A stretch of DNA of 64,000 nt from DTHT01 sp037444625 (GTDB lineage: Bacteria > Acidobacteriota > Terriglobia > Bryobacterales > Bryobacteraceae), in NCBI GenBank assembly GCA_037444625.1, contig JBBIMA010000004.1:44049-108048 (forward strand), in the 5' to 3' direction. The position numbers and the translations under genes are program-made. Below are positions 26,359-35,539 of the stretch, piece after piece. The notes beneath the pieces were generated by a model. That model ran no database searches. It saw only the letters and a program-made list of their open reading frames with translations, and was not told where the DNA came from. Position 1 is the stretch's first letter, and each line of letters begins with the position of its first letter.

Positions 26359-26655
26359 GTGCGCCTGCGGACCGCCCGAGGCAAGCTCAAGGTCCAGCAC
26401 AGCATTCTGGAAGGACTGCGCGAGGTCCTGGAACGGCTGCTGGCCGGCAATCCCTCGATCCGCGGCATCATCCCCGGCGTGATTCGCCCCGTGCGCGATG
26501 CGCGCGGGCCGCTGCGCTTGCGGCTCACGGTTCCCACTTCCAACGGCTGGAAGGCCCTGGCCTTCGCAGCCGGGGCGCGCCAGGAGCTGTTCATCAGCAC
26601 TTCGCTGGGCAAGCAGCAGCTCGAAGAGGCTATCGAGCGGGCGTTGAAAGGCTGA
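26359..26655 (+). CDS. DUF2103 family protein
   Basis: A 98-residue protein that begins at GTG 26359, four bases after lptB. It fits what I recall of DUF2103 (a predicted metal-binding family): KVQHSILEGLREVLERLL, NPSIRGIIPGVIRPVRDARGP, then LRLRLTVPTSNGWKALAFA. The function is unknown. The tight spacing to lptB implies co-transcription, but a role in LPS export would be a guess. Confidence 0.72.
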   Translation: MRLRTARGKLKVQHSILEGLREVLERLLAGNPSIRGIIPGVIRPVRDARGPLRLRLTVPTSNGWKALAFAAGARQELFISTSLGKQQLEEAIERALKG

Positions 26656-26709
26656 GGCGGCCGCAGGGCGCACGGGCGCCGCGCGCCGGAGGCGGCCCCC
26701 CGGGCGGGC

Positions 26710-27156
26710 TCAGCCGCTCCAGCTTTGTGCTACGTACTCGCCGGCCTGCGCAGGGTAGGGGGCTTGGGCTGCCGGTCCCAGGGGCTCCGCCTCCGGGCGG
26801 CACTCGCGCCAGCCCTCCAGCAGCGTCCCCAACAGCTCGGCGACCTCGGCCAGGGGCTGCTCGGACTGCTGCACGTGCGCCTCGATCAGCCGCCGCTGCA
26901 TGTAGTCATAAAGCTCCGCCAGGCTGCGGCTGAGCGATCCTCCGGCCTCGTGGTTGATCGAAAGCGCCAGCTCGGTCAGGATGCCGTGCGCCCGGCTGAT
27001 CTGCCGGGACCGGCCCGGGATGTCGCCCTCGGCCAGGCAGCGGCGAGCCTGAGCCACCGCCTCCAGCGCCGCCTGGTACAGAATCCGAATCAGCTCGAGC
27101 GGATCCGCCGAAAGGATCTTGCTCTCCAGATACGCCTCGCGAGCCTCGAACGACAT
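26710..27156 (-). CDS. fliS: Flagellar export chaperone FliS
   Basis: A 148-residue chaperone that keeps flagellin from polymerising in the cytoplasm and hands it to the export gate. The FliS pattern is clear: AYLESKILSADPLELIRILYQAALEAV, IPGRSRQISRAHGILTELALSIN and GSLSRSLAELYDYMQRRLIEAH. The C-terminal 30 residues are a proline/alanine tail not usually needed. It follows flaG by 58 bases and shares its direction. No flagellin or fliD gene is in this window. Confidence 0.92.
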   Translation of the reverse strand: MSFEAREAYLESKILSADPLELIRILYQAALEAVAQARRCLAEGDIPGRSRQISRAHGILTELALSINHEAGGSLSRSLAELYDYMQRRLIEAHVQQSEQPLAEVAELLGTLLEGWRECRPEAEPLGPAAQAPYPAQAGEYVAQSWSG

Positions 27157-27214
27157 GCATTCTCCTTGGGCGAACGAGCCGACCCGATCCGCCGACCGGC
27201 CGCGCCTCCGCGCC

Positions 27215-27505
27215 TCATTTCTCGACTCGGAGCAGGCTGAGATCCTGCGCCATGCGCAGCACCAGTTCGGGCGGGATCTGCCGGATGACTTCGTTGGTCT
27301 TGCGATCCACGATGCGCACCACCGGCCGGCGCGTCTCCCGGTCCACGGCGAAGGTCAGTTCCTGGTTCTGACCGAACAGCTCGGCTGCGTTCAGGGCCTT
27401 GACCGCCTGAATCAGGTCCCGGTGCTCGGAAAGCTTCTCGACCGGCAAGGGGGCTGCGGCCGCCGCCAGCGGCTGTCCCACCGAGTGCAACGAATCAATG
27501 TTCAT
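27215..27505 (-). CDS. flaG: FlaG family protein
   Basis: A 96-residue FlaG-type protein linked to flagellar filament length in several bacteria. The C-terminal half is the family signature: ELTFAVDRETRRPVVRIVDRKTNEVIRQIPPELVLRM. The N-terminus is a variable Ala/Pro-rich linker. A sigma-28-like promoter lies about 75 bases upstream. It is followed by fliS, so these two late flagellar genes form a unit separated from other flagellar genes. Confidence 0.9.
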   Translation of the reverse strand: MNIDSLHSVGQPLAAAAAPLPVEKLSEHRDLIQAVKALNAAELFGQNQELTFAVDRETRRPVVRIVDRKTNEVIRQIPPELVLRMAQDLSLLRVEK

Positions 27506-27582
27506 GCCGCCTCCTTCGGCCCCGCCGGCGGCTGGGGGAGCGGCCGCGGCCGGGACCCGGGTGAAGGCTCACCCGTGTTGAC

Positions 27583-27609
27583 TTATCGGACGGGCCGGGG
27601 AAGGTTTCA
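27583..27609 (-). promoter_or_regulatory. Sigma-28 (FliA)-like promoter of flaG-fliS
   Basis: On the minus strand TGAAACCT (27609-27602) is followed after 11 bases by TCCGATAA (27590-27583). The sigma-28 consensus is TAAAGTTT, 11 bases, GCCGATAA. The -10 matches 7 of 8; the -35 matches weakly (4 of 8). The spacing and the late flagellar genes behind it support the call. Confidence 0.65.
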
Positions 27610-27634
27610 GCCGAATGTGCCGGACCGGCGGGCC

Positions 27635-28207
<573 letters not shown>

Positions 28208-28328
28208 GCCTTTATTCTCCCACGCCCGAGCCTTCAGCGGCTCGCTCCCCCGCCCGATAGAATCTTATAGAGCGCCGCGCCCGCCGGCAGGGGCCGCCTG
28301 CCGGCCCGCCGCCGGGAGATTGCCCAGC

Positions 28329-30584
28329 TTGACGCCTAGCGAACCGGTTCGCTTTTCACCCGCCGCCAGTTATGAAGAGGCCTTGGCTCGCGCGGCCGCC
28401 CTCTGGGGCATCTTGCCGGAGTACCAGGACGTCCTGGGCGAGCGGCACCCCACTTCGCCCGAGACGCAGCGAGCCCTGCTCAGGGCCCTCGGCGTGCCGG
28501 CCGATGACCGCGAGGCGCTCGAGAAAGCCGTCCAGAGCCGCCTGCTGGAGGAGTGGTCCCGCCCCACCCCGCCCGCTGTGGTGGCGCTGGCCGGGGATCG
28601 CCGGATTCCCGTGCAATTGCCGGAGGAATTCCGCCCGGGCTGCCTCTCGCTCACCATCCTGCGCGAGGACGGCTGGAAACAGCAGCGCCGGGTCTCGATC
28701 GCGGATCTGGCCGAGCTCGGGCGGGCCGAGCTGTGCGGGCGCACCTATATCCGCTTCGCCGCGCCGCTGCCTGAAGGCTTGCCCCTGGGCTATCACCAAT
28801 TGCGCCTCTCGGCGTCAGCCTCCGGGCGCAAGCTGGCCGCCCGCGCGCAGCTCCTGATCTGCCCGGACCGGGTCTATGCTCCGCAGGCCTGGGACGGTCA
28901 GAACCGCGGCGCCGGGCTGGCCGTGAGCCTGTACAGCCTGCGCTCCGCCCGGAACTGGGGTTGCGGGGACTTCACCGACCTGGAGGGGCTGATTGACTGG
29001 CTGGCCGAGGCGGTCGGGGTGAGCTTCGTGGGATTGAATCCGCTCCACGCCATCGCCAACCGCCGTCCCTACAACACCAGCCCCTATCTGCCTGCTTCGA
29101 TCTTCTACCGCAACCCGATCTATCTGGACGTGGAGCGCGTCGAGGATTTCCAGCGCTCGGCGCGGGCCCGGCGCTGGTTGGAGCGCCCCGAGGTCCGGCA
29201 GGAAATCGAGGCCCTGCGGGCGGCCGAGTTCATCGAGTACGAGCGGGTCTATGCGCTCAAGCTCCGGGCGCTCAAGCCGGCCTTCGCCCAGTTCTTGCGG
29301 GGCGAGCTGCGCCGGGGCGGCCCCCGGGCACGGCAGTTCGAGGCCTGGCGGCAGGGCGAAGGCGAGCTGCTGGAGCGCTTCGCCGTTTACTGCGCGCTGG
29401 AGGAATGGATCCGCGCCCGGCATCCCGGCGTTTGGGTCTGGCCCGAGTGGCCGGCGCCCTACCGGGACCCGGAGTCGCGCGCCGTGAGGGAGTTCGCGAA
29501 AAAACATTGGAGGCTGGTTTTGTTCTATCAGTACCTCCAATGGCAGCTCGAACTCCAGCTCGCCGCCGCCCAGCAGCACGCCCTCCGCCGCGGCCTCCGC
29601 CTCGGCCTGTACCACGACCTGGCCCTGGCCGCCGACCGCTGCGGGGCGGACTTCTGGGCCTACCGCTCCCTCTACGTCCCCGGCTGCCGGGTGGGCGCTC
29701 CGCCGGACGATTTCTCCCCCAACGGCCAGGACTGGGCCTTCCCGCCCCTGGATCTCCAGCGCCTCCGCCGGACCGGCTACCGGCTGTTCCTTGAGTCCGT
29801 CCGCCGCAACTGCCGCCACGGCGGCGCCTTGCGCATGGATCACGTCATGCGCCTGTTCCGGCTCTACTGGATCCCCGAGGGGCGCAGCCCGGCCGAAGGC
29901 GCCTACCTCCGCCAGCCCCACGAGGAACTCCTGCCCATCCTGGCCCTGGAGAGCGTGCGCAACAAGGTCGTCCTGATCGGCGAGGACCTCGGCACCCTCA
30001 CCCCGGAAATCCGCGCCGAGCTGGAGCGCTGGGGCTTGCTGGGTTATCGCGTCCCCTACTTCGAGAAGCACCCCGACGGCCGCTTCCGCCGCCCGGAGCA
30101 TTACTCCGAGCGGGCCCTGGTCAGTTCCACCACCCACGACCTGCCCACTCTGGCCGGATTCTGGCTGGGCCGGGACATCGAGGCCCGCCGCCGCGCCGGT
30201 CTCATCGAGGAGGACGACCGGCGCCGCCAGCTCGCCGAGCGTGCTCGGGACAAGCAGCGGTTGCTCGAACTGCTGGCCGAACTCGGCTTGCTGCCGGACT
30301 GGCACCCTCGCCGGGCCGAGCTCGCCCCGGAGTTCAGCGGCGAGCTGCACTATGCCATGGTCGGACTGGTCTGCCTGGCGCGTTCCCGGCTGGCGGTCCT
30401 CACCATCGAGGATCTGTTCAAGGAGACCGAGCAGCAGAACCTGCCCGCTTCCACCTGGCAGTATCCCAACTGGCGCCGCAAGATGAGCTTTGCCCTGGAG
30501 GAGCTGGGCACGGCGCCCTTCGCCCGGGATTGCGCCGCCATGTTTCGCCGCTGGCTGGAGAGGACCGGGCGGCGCACCGGCTGA
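28329..30584 (+). CDS. malQ: 4-alpha-glucanotransferase (GH77)
   Basis: A 751-residue amylomaltase that disproportionates maltodextrins in glycogen/starch metabolism. The catalytic residues are D504 in LRMDHVMRLFRLYWIP, E552 in LIGEDLGTLTPEIR and D604 in STTHDLPTLAGFW. The GH77 start NWGCGDFTDLEGLIDW follows an N-terminal beta-rich extension of about 190 residues, as in longer MalQ proteins. TTG 28329 is chosen because GGGAG lies ten bases upstream and no better in-frame start exists. The frame stays open further upstream into the nuoB antisense region, which is not coding. An AT-rich GATAGAATCTTATAGA (about 28256-28271) may be its promoter. Confidence 0.9.
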   Translation: MTPSEPVRFSPAASYEEALARAAALWGILPEYQDVLGERHPTSPETQRALLRALGVPADDREALEKAVQSRLLEEWSRPTPPAVVALAGDRRIPVQLPEEFRPGCLSLTILREDGWKQQRRVSIADLAELGRAELCGRTYIRFAAPLPEGLPLGYHQLRLSASASGRKLAARAQLLICPDRVYAPQAWDGQNRGAGLAVSLYSLRSARNWGCGDFTDLEGLIDWLAEAVGVSFVGLNPLHAIANRRPYNTSPYLPASIFYRNPIYLDVERVEDFQRSARARRWLERPEVRQEIEALRAAEFIEYERVYALKLRALKPAFAQFLRGELRRGGPRARQFEAWRQGEGELLERFAVYCALEEWIRARHPGVWVWPEWPAPYRDPESRAVREFAKKHWRLVLFYQYLQWQLELQLAAAQQHALRRGLRLGLYHDLALAADRCGADFWAYRSLYVPGCRVGAPPDDFSPNGQDWAFPPLDLQRLRRTGYRLFLESVRRNCRHGGALRMDHVMRLFRLYWIPEGRSPAEGAYLRQPHEELLPILALESVRNKVVLIGEDLGTLTPEIRAELERWGLLGYRVPYFEKHPDGRFRRPEHYSERALVSSTTHDLPTLAGFWLGRDIEARRRAGLIEEDDRRRQLAERARDKQRLLELLAELGLLPDWHPRRAELAPEFSGELHYAMVGLVCLARSRLAVLTIEDLFKETEQQNLPASTWQYPNWRRKMSFALEELGTAPFARDCAAMFRRWLERTGRRTG

Positions 30585-30638
30585 CCCCGCCGCCGGCCGG
30601 GCTTTGCAGGCGGCGGGAATTCGTGCACAATACTCTAC

Positions 30639-31550
30639 ATGGCTCAGGTTCTGGCGGAACGCCCCTGGGCGGCGTGGGTGCGTGCGGCCGGGTTGGTCTG
30701 GTGGCCCATTGACACCTTGCTGGCCGCCTACCTGGCCGGCGTCGGCCTGCTGGTTTTCTGGAACCGCGCCCGGATTCCCGCGGCCGGCGCCTTGCTGGCG
30801 TTGCACGCCGCCGGGGTGGCGCTGATCTTGCTCGCGGCTTGGGCGGACCGCTTTCGGGCCTCTCCCCTGGTCTGGGTCTTCCGCCATTGGTATCCGCTGC
30901 CGTATCTGGCGGCCTGCTACCGCGAGATGGCCATCCTGATCCCGGCCGTGCGGCGGGTGGATTTCGACGCCGTCATGGCTCGCTGGGATCTGGCCCTATG
31001 GGGCGTCTACCCCAGCCTGTGGGTGGAGCGCCTCTACCGGGCTTGGCTGACGGAGTTGCTCCAACTGGCCTACGCTCTGTTTTTCGCGGCCGTGCTGGGG
31101 GCGGCCTGGCTGCTGTGGCGCCGGGGACGGCTGGAGGAGTTCCGCTACTACGCCTTCCTGTTGTCGTTGGGCTTCCTGGCCAGCTACCTCGGTTACTTTC
31201 TGGTGCCCGTGCGGGGGCCGCGCTTCTGGCTGGCGCCTCTCGAGCGCCTGCCGCTGGAAGGGCTGTGGCTGTTCTCCGGGGTGCGCGGCCTGCTGGACCG
31301 GCTGGAGTCGGTCCACTGGGACTGCTTCCCCTCCGGTCACGTGGCCATGACGCTGTTGGCTTGCTGGGCGGCGCGGCGGATCTCCCCGGGGCTGGGTTGG
31401 GTCTACGGCCTCTACGCCGCCTCGATGCTGCTGGCGACCGTTTATCTTCGTTACCATTACACGGTGGACTTGCTGGCGGGCGGGCTGCTGGCGGCGGCCG
31501 TGCTGGTCGCCTCCCCCCGCCTGTACGGCAGGCCGCAGAAGGGCGGGTAG
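30639..31550 (+). CDS. PAP2-superfamily membrane phosphatase, possible inositol-phosphoceramide synthase-like
   Basis: A 303-residue membrane protein with about six hydrophobic helices. PAP2 motifs seen are P231-S-G-H234 (in WDCFPSGHVAMTLL) and R271-Y-H273-Y-T-V-D277, the catalytic His pair with Asp. PAP2 enzymes remove or transfer phosphate on lipid head groups. Inositol-phosphoceramide synthases (AUR1 type) are one branch. The next genes encode a GNAT acyltransferase and a serine-palmitoyltransferase-like enzyme, so a head-group step in sphingolipid synthesis is plausible. A generic phosphatidate or undecaprenyl-phosphate phosphatase is the alternative. It is 54 bases after malQ but probably has its own promoter. 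Confidence 0.82.
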   Translation: MAQVLAERPWAAWVRAAGLVWWPIDTLLAAYLAGVGLLVFWNRARIPAAGALLALHAAGVALILLAAWADRFRASPLVWVFRHWYPLPYLAACYREMAILIPAVRRVDFDAVMARWDLALWGVYPSLWVERLYRAWLTELLQLAYALFFAAVLGAAWLLWRRGRLEEFRYYAFLLSLGFLASYLGYFLVPVRGPRFWLAPLERLPLEGLWLFSGVRGLLDRLESVHWDCFPSGHVAMTLLACWAARRISPGLGWVYGLYAASMLLATVYLRYHYTVDLLAGGLLAAAVLVASPRLYGRPQKGG

Positions 31551-32660
31551 TTGGTCGAGATCGAGCGCGTCCGGGACCGGCGCACCAGCCGGGAGTTTCT
31601 CGAATTTGCTTACCGGCACTACCGCGGCGATCCTTGCTGGGTTCCGCCCCTGCGCCTCCAGCAGAAGCGCCTGTTCGACGGCCGCCACCCCTTTTACCAG
31701 GAGGCGGAGGCGGAACGCTTCCTGGCACTGCGAGAGGGGAGGACCGTGGGCCGCATCGCCGCCATCCTGGACCACCGCTACATCCGTTACCGGCAGGAGG
31801 AGGCGGGCTGGTTCGGATTCCTGGAGATGGAGAACGACCGGGAGGTCGCCGCCGCCCTGGTGGGCGCGGCCGCCGAGTGGCTGGCCGGGCGCGGCATCCG
31901 CCTGATGCGCGGGCCGATGAACCCCTCGGCCAACTATGAGTGCGCCTTGCTGGTGGAGGGCTTTGAGTCGCCCCCCTGCGTGATGATGCCCTACAACCCG
32001 CCTTACTACGGGCCCTTGCTCGAGGCGGTCGGCCTGAAGAAAGCCAAGGATCTTTACGCCTACTACACCACCCACACCGAGATCAGCGTCGAGAAGGCCG
32101 AGCGGGTGGCCGCCCGCGCCGCCGACGCCCATCAGGTGCGGGTCCGGCCCGTGCGCCTGAAGGACTTCGCGGCCGAGTTGGAACGGTTCTTCCAGGTATA
32201 CAACCAGGCCTGGCGGCGCAATTGGGGCTTCGTGCCCATGAGCCGGGCTGAGCTGGAATTCCTCGCCCGCGAGATGAAACCCATCCTGGACCCCAACCTG
32301 GCGCTGCTCGGCGAGGTCGGCGGCCGGCTGGCCGGTTGCGCCTTGGCCTTGCCCGACATCAACCAGGCTCTGCGGCACGCCGGAGGGCGGCTGTTCCCTC
32401 TGGGGCTGTTCCGGATCCTGTATCATAAGCGATCCATCCGGCGCATGCGCGTGCTGATCCTGGGGGTGCTGGAACCCTACCGGACTTCCGGGCTGGCGGC
32501 TGCCCTGTACGCCGCCCTGTTCCGCAACGGGCGGCGGGCCGGCTACCAGGAGGGTGAATTCTCCTGGGTGCTCGAAGATAATGTGATGATGAACCGGTCG
32601 CTGGAGGCGCTGGGCGCCCGGCGCTATAAGACCTATCGAATTTACGAATGGAAGGGATGA
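31551..32660 (+). CDS. GNAT-fold acyltransferase, candidate bacterial ceramide synthase
   Basis: A 369-residue soluble protein starting at TTG 31551, directly after the PAP2 stop. It looks like a double GNAT fold: the second half has LLGEVGGRLAGCALALPDINQAL (GNAT beta-strands), LGVLEPYRTSGLAAALYAALFRNG (the acyl-CoA-binding loop region) and a C-terminal LEDNVMMNRSLEALGARRYKTYRIYEW. Conserved GPMNPSANYECALLVEGFE lies in the middle. In Caulobacter the bacterial ceramide synthase is a GNAT-type protein encoded near serine palmitoyltransferase. Here the next gene is a serine-palmitoyltransferase-like enzyme, so N-acylation of a sphingoid base is a reasonable inference. Confidence 0.7.
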   Translation: MVEIERVRDRRTSREFLEFAYRHYRGDPCWVPPLRLQQKRLFDGRHPFYQEAEAERFLALREGRTVGRIAAILDHRYIRYRQEEAGWFGFLEMENDREVAAALVGAAAEWLAGRGIRLMRGPMNPSANYECALLVEGFESPPCVMMPYNPPYYGPLLEAVGLKKAKDLYAYYTTHTEISVEKAERVAARAADAHQVRVRPVRLKDFAAELERFFQVYNQAWRRNWGFVPMSRAELEFLAREMKPILDPNLALLGEVGGRLAGCALALPDINQALRHAGGRLFPLGLFRILYHKRSIRRMRVLILGVLEPYRTSGLAAALYAALFRNGRRAGYQEGEFSWVLEDNVMMNRSLEALGARRYKTYRIYEWKG

Positions 32661-32666
32661 AGCATC

Positions 32667-33947
32667 ATGGGCACGGACGCTGGCTCCGCGGTGCCCGGGC
32701 AGGCGGTGATCGCCCGCCCGGATCTCTTTGAGAAGTGCCGGAACTACGGCCGGATGGTGGGCGGCTACTTCATGCGGCCGCAGGACGCCAAAGCGGCCGG
32801 CCTGTACACCTACTTTGAGGTTTTCGGCCCGCGGGAGGGCTGCGCGCCCGGCGAAGTCCGGCTGGGCGATCGGACCATCCTGATGTTCGGCTCGAACGAT
32901 TACCTGGACCTGATTTCCCATCCCAAGGTCAAGCAAGCGGCCATGGACGCCGTGCGGCGCTACGGCAGCGGCTGTAGCGGCTCGCGCCTGCTCAACGGCA
33001 CCCTGGATCTGCACGTGCGCCTGGAGGCCGAGCTGGCCGCTTTCGTGGGCAAGCCGGCCGCCATGAGCTTCGGCACGGGCTTCCAGACCAACTACGCCGC
33101 CTTGAGCGGGCTGACCGAGAAGGGCGACGTGCTCATCTGCGACCACAACCTGCACGCCAGCCTGGTCGAGGGCGCCCTGCGCTCCACCGCCCGCACCGTG
33201 CGCTTCCGCCATAACGACATGGAGCACCTGGAGCGCTGCCTGAAAAACTGCGCGCCCGAGGAGCGCATCCTGATCGTTTCCGAAAGCGTCTTCAGCATGG
33301 AAGGGGACGTAGCCGACCTGCGCGGCACCGCGCGCCTGGCCCGCCGCTACAACGCTCGCGTCTTCGTGGACGAAGCCCACGGCATCGGCGTGTTCGGCCC
33401 GACCGGCGCCGGGGTGGCGGAGCAGCAGGGCGTGCTGGCCGAGATGGACGTCATCATGGGTACCTTCAGCAAGTCGCTGGCTTCCGTGGGCGGCTTCATC
33501 GCCTCCTCCCAGGAGGTGATCGAGTACCTCAAGCACACCACGCGAGGCTTCGTCTTCTCGGCCGCTCTGCCGCCCGCCACGGTGGCCGCCGTGCTGGCCG
33601 CCCTGGAGGTGATCCGGGAGGAGCCCGAGCGGCGGCAGCGCCTGCTGCGCACGGCCGCCCTGCTGCGCAGCCAGTTGCGCGCCCGCGGCTTCTGGGTTTT
33701 CGACGGCCAGACGCCCATCGTGCCCGTGGTCATCCCCAACGAGCTGGATCTGTTCCGGGTCTGCCGCGGCTTGCTGGACGAAGGCATTTACGTCAACCCG
33801 GTGCTCAAGCCGGCCGCCTCGCAGAACCTGGTCCGGATCTCCTGCACCGCGGCGCATACCGAGGCGCACGTCGAGCGGCTGGTCGAGACCCTGGCGGCCG
33901 TCACCCGGCGCCTGGGCGTAGATCTCAGCGCGCCTACCTCGGCATGA
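32667..33947 (+). CDS. Serine palmitoyltransferase-like alpha-oxoamine synthase
   Basis: A 426-residue PLP enzyme of the alpha-oxoamine synthase family, which condenses an acyl-CoA or acyl-ACP with an amino acid and releases CO2. The PLP lysine is K269 in GTFSKSLASVGG. Other family blocks are FGSNDYLDLISHPKV, GSGCSGSRLLNGTLDLHVRLE, HNLHASLVEGA and VFVDEAHGIGVFG. Siblings are 2-amino-3-ketobutyrate ligase, BioF and HemA. The extra 50-residue N-terminus (GRMVGGYFMRPQDA, TYFEVFGPREG) and the lipid-type neighbours favour serine palmitoyltransferase. Its stop overlaps the carbamoyltransferase start by four bases. Confidence 0.8.
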   Translation: MGTDAGSAVPGQAVIARPDLFEKCRNYGRMVGGYFMRPQDAKAAGLYTYFEVFGPREGCAPGEVRLGDRTILMFGSNDYLDLISHPKVKQAAMDAVRRYGSGCSGSRLLNGTLDLHVRLEAELAAFVGKPAAMSFGTGFQTNYAALSGLTEKGDVLICDHNLHASLVEGALRSTARTVRFRHNDMEHLERCLKNCAPEERILIVSESVFSMEGDVADLRGTARLARRYNARVFVDEAHGIGVFGPTGAGVAEQQGVLAEMDVIMGTFSKSLASVGGFIASSQEVIEYLKHTTRGFVFSAALPPATVAAVLAALEVIREEPERRQRLLRTAALLRSQLRARGFWVFDGQTPIVPVVIPNELDLFRVCRGLLDEGIYVNPVLKPAASQNLVRISCTAAHTEAHVERLVETLAAVTRRLGVDLSAPTSA

Positions 33948-35521
33948 TCATCCTGGGTATCGGCGGGATCCTGGGCGAAGCCGCCGCCGCGGTGCTCAAA
34001 GACGGCGCGCTGGTCGGGGCGGTCGAGCAGCGCAAGCTGGCGCGGCGCATGCGCCCCGGCGAGTTGCCCGAGGAGGCCGTGGCCGCCTGCTTGCGCATGG
34101 CGGGCGTGGCGGAAAGCGACGTGGACTCGACCGCGGTGGCGCGCCCGCTGGCCGCCGGACCGGACGCCGCCATGCATCTGGAACTGCGCGCCCGCTTTCC
34201 CAACAGCCGGATCGTGGTGGTGGATCATCACACCGCGCACGCCGCTTCGGCCTACTTCGCTTCCCCTTTTGCCGAGGCGGTCGTGCTCACCCTGGACGCC
34301 ACCGGCGACGCGCGCTGCGGGGCGCGCTGGCGGGCGGCCGGCAACCAGATCGAGCTGGAGAAGGAGCTGTACTATCCGGATTCGCTGGGCGACCTCTACC
34401 GGCGGGTCACCGAGCTGCTCGGCTTCGAGGCCAACGCCGACGAACACAAGGTCCAGTGGCTGTCGGCCTCGGGCGACGACCGCTTCCAGGATCTGTTCTT
34501 GGAGATCCTGGGCCTGGACGGCGGCGACTGGCCGCGCCTGGACCGCTCCTTCTTCGACAGCGAGCGGGTGGGCCGCGGCGGCTTCAGCGCCCGCTTTTAT
34601 CAGCGCCTGGGCCTGCCCGACGGCGCGCCCCTGCCCGCCTCGCTGCATCCGGCGTTGGCCGGCGGCTTGCAGCGCGCCATCGAGCAGGCTGTGCTGCGCA
34701 TGGCGGGCCGGGGGGAGAACCTGTGCCTGGCCGGCGGGCTGGCCCACAACGCTCTGCTGGTGGCCGCCCTGGAGAATTCCGGGCGCTGGCGGAACGTCTT
34801 CGTCCAGCCGGCGGCGGGCAACGCCGGCACCGCCCTGGGTGCCGCCTTCTACGCCTGGCACGCCGTCTTCCGGCAACAGGCGCGGCCCGGCATCGGCAAC
34901 TTGTGCCTGGGCCCGGAGTTCGACGCCGAGCAGATCAAGCAGGTGCTGGAGAACTGCAAGCTGCGCTTCCGCTACCTGCTCACCGACGAGGAGTTGATCC
35001 AGACCGCGGTGGGCGAGCTGGCCGACAACAAGATCATCGCCTGGATGCACGGGCGCATGGAGTTCGGCCCGCGGGCCCTGGGCAATCGCAGCATCCTGGC
35101 CTCCCCTCTGGATCCTTACTCGACCGAGAACCTGAACATCTACATCAAGCACCGCGAACCCTTCCGCAAGTTCGCCGCTTCAGTGCCCGCCGAGCTGGCC
35201 GAAGAGTACTTCCAGGTCGGTCCCAACGCGCGCTTCCTGGCCACCGTGGGACGGGTGCGCCCGGCCCACCGCCGCACCTTCCAGAGCGCTTTACTGGACC
35301 AGGACCGCATCCGCGTCCACACCGTCAGTCGGGAGGACAACCCTCTCTATTGGCGCCTGCTGCACGCCGCCGGCCGGGCTTCCGGCCTCCCGGTGCTCTA
35401 CAACACTTCCTTCAACCTGTTCGGCGACCCGCTGGTCTGCACGCCCCGCGACGCCGTGCGCAGCTTTTATTCCTCGGGCATAGACTCACTGTTCGTCGGC
35501 CAGTTCTGGTTGCAGAAGTGA
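33944..35521 (+). CDS. NodU/CmcH-family O-carbamoyltransferase
   Basis: A 525-residue carbamoyltransferase that would transfer a carbamoyl group from carbamoyl phosphate to a hydroxyl. The N-terminal Kae1-like domain is seen in ILGIGGILGEAAAAV, VVVDHHTAHAASAYFAS (metal-binding His pair), TLDATGDARCGARW and LCLAGGLAHNALL. The C-terminal domain has WMHGRMEFGPRALGNRSILASP and PVLYNTSFNLFGDPLVCTP, standard in NodU and CmcH. It is translationally coupled to the serine-palmitoyltransferase-like gene. Carbamoylation of a sphingolipid or its sugar head group is therefore a testable idea. NodU-type enzymes act on sugars, so a glycan substrate is the alternative. Confidence 0.88.
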   Translation: MIILGIGGILGEAAAAVLKDGALVGAVEQRKLARRMRPGELPEEAVAACLRMAGVAESDVDSTAVARPLAAGPDAAMHLELRARFPNSRIVVVDHHTAHAASAYFASPFAEAVVLTLDATGDARCGARWRAAGNQIELEKELYYPDSLGDLYRRVTELLGFEANADEHKVQWLSASGDDRFQDLFLEILGLDGGDWPRLDRSFFDSERVGRGGFSARFYQRLGLPDGAPLPASLHPALAGGLQRAIEQAVLRMAGRGENLCLAGGLAHNALLVAALENSGRWRNVFVQPAAGNAGTALGAAFYAWHAVFRQQARPGIGNLCLGPEFDAEQIKQVLENCKLRFRYLLTDEELIQTAVGELADNKIIAWMHGRMEFGPRALGNRSILASPLDPYSTENLNIYIKHREPFRKFAASVPAELAEEYFQVGPNARFLATVGRVRPAHRRTFQSALLDQDRIRVHTVSREDNPLYWRLLHAAGRASGLPVLYNTSFNLFGDPLVCTPRDAVRSFYSSGIDSLFVGQFWLQK

Positions 35522-35539
35522 AGGCCCCCCCGGCGGCCT

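Noticed and set aside
26359..26655. Ribosome hibernation factor Hpf after lptB, as in the lptB-rpoN-hpf order of other bacteria
   Set aside because: The sequence lacks Hpf features and fits DUF2103 instead; no rpoN is present.
28815..30887. 690-residue minus-strand frame opposite malQ
   Set aside because: Shadow of malQ; no ribosome-binding site and low-complexity composition.
30996..33869. 957-residue open frame on the minus strand opposite the PAP2, GNAT and condensing-enzyme genes
   Set aside because: Antisense shadow rich in Gln/Gly/His/Val with no domain; the plus-strand genes are well supported.
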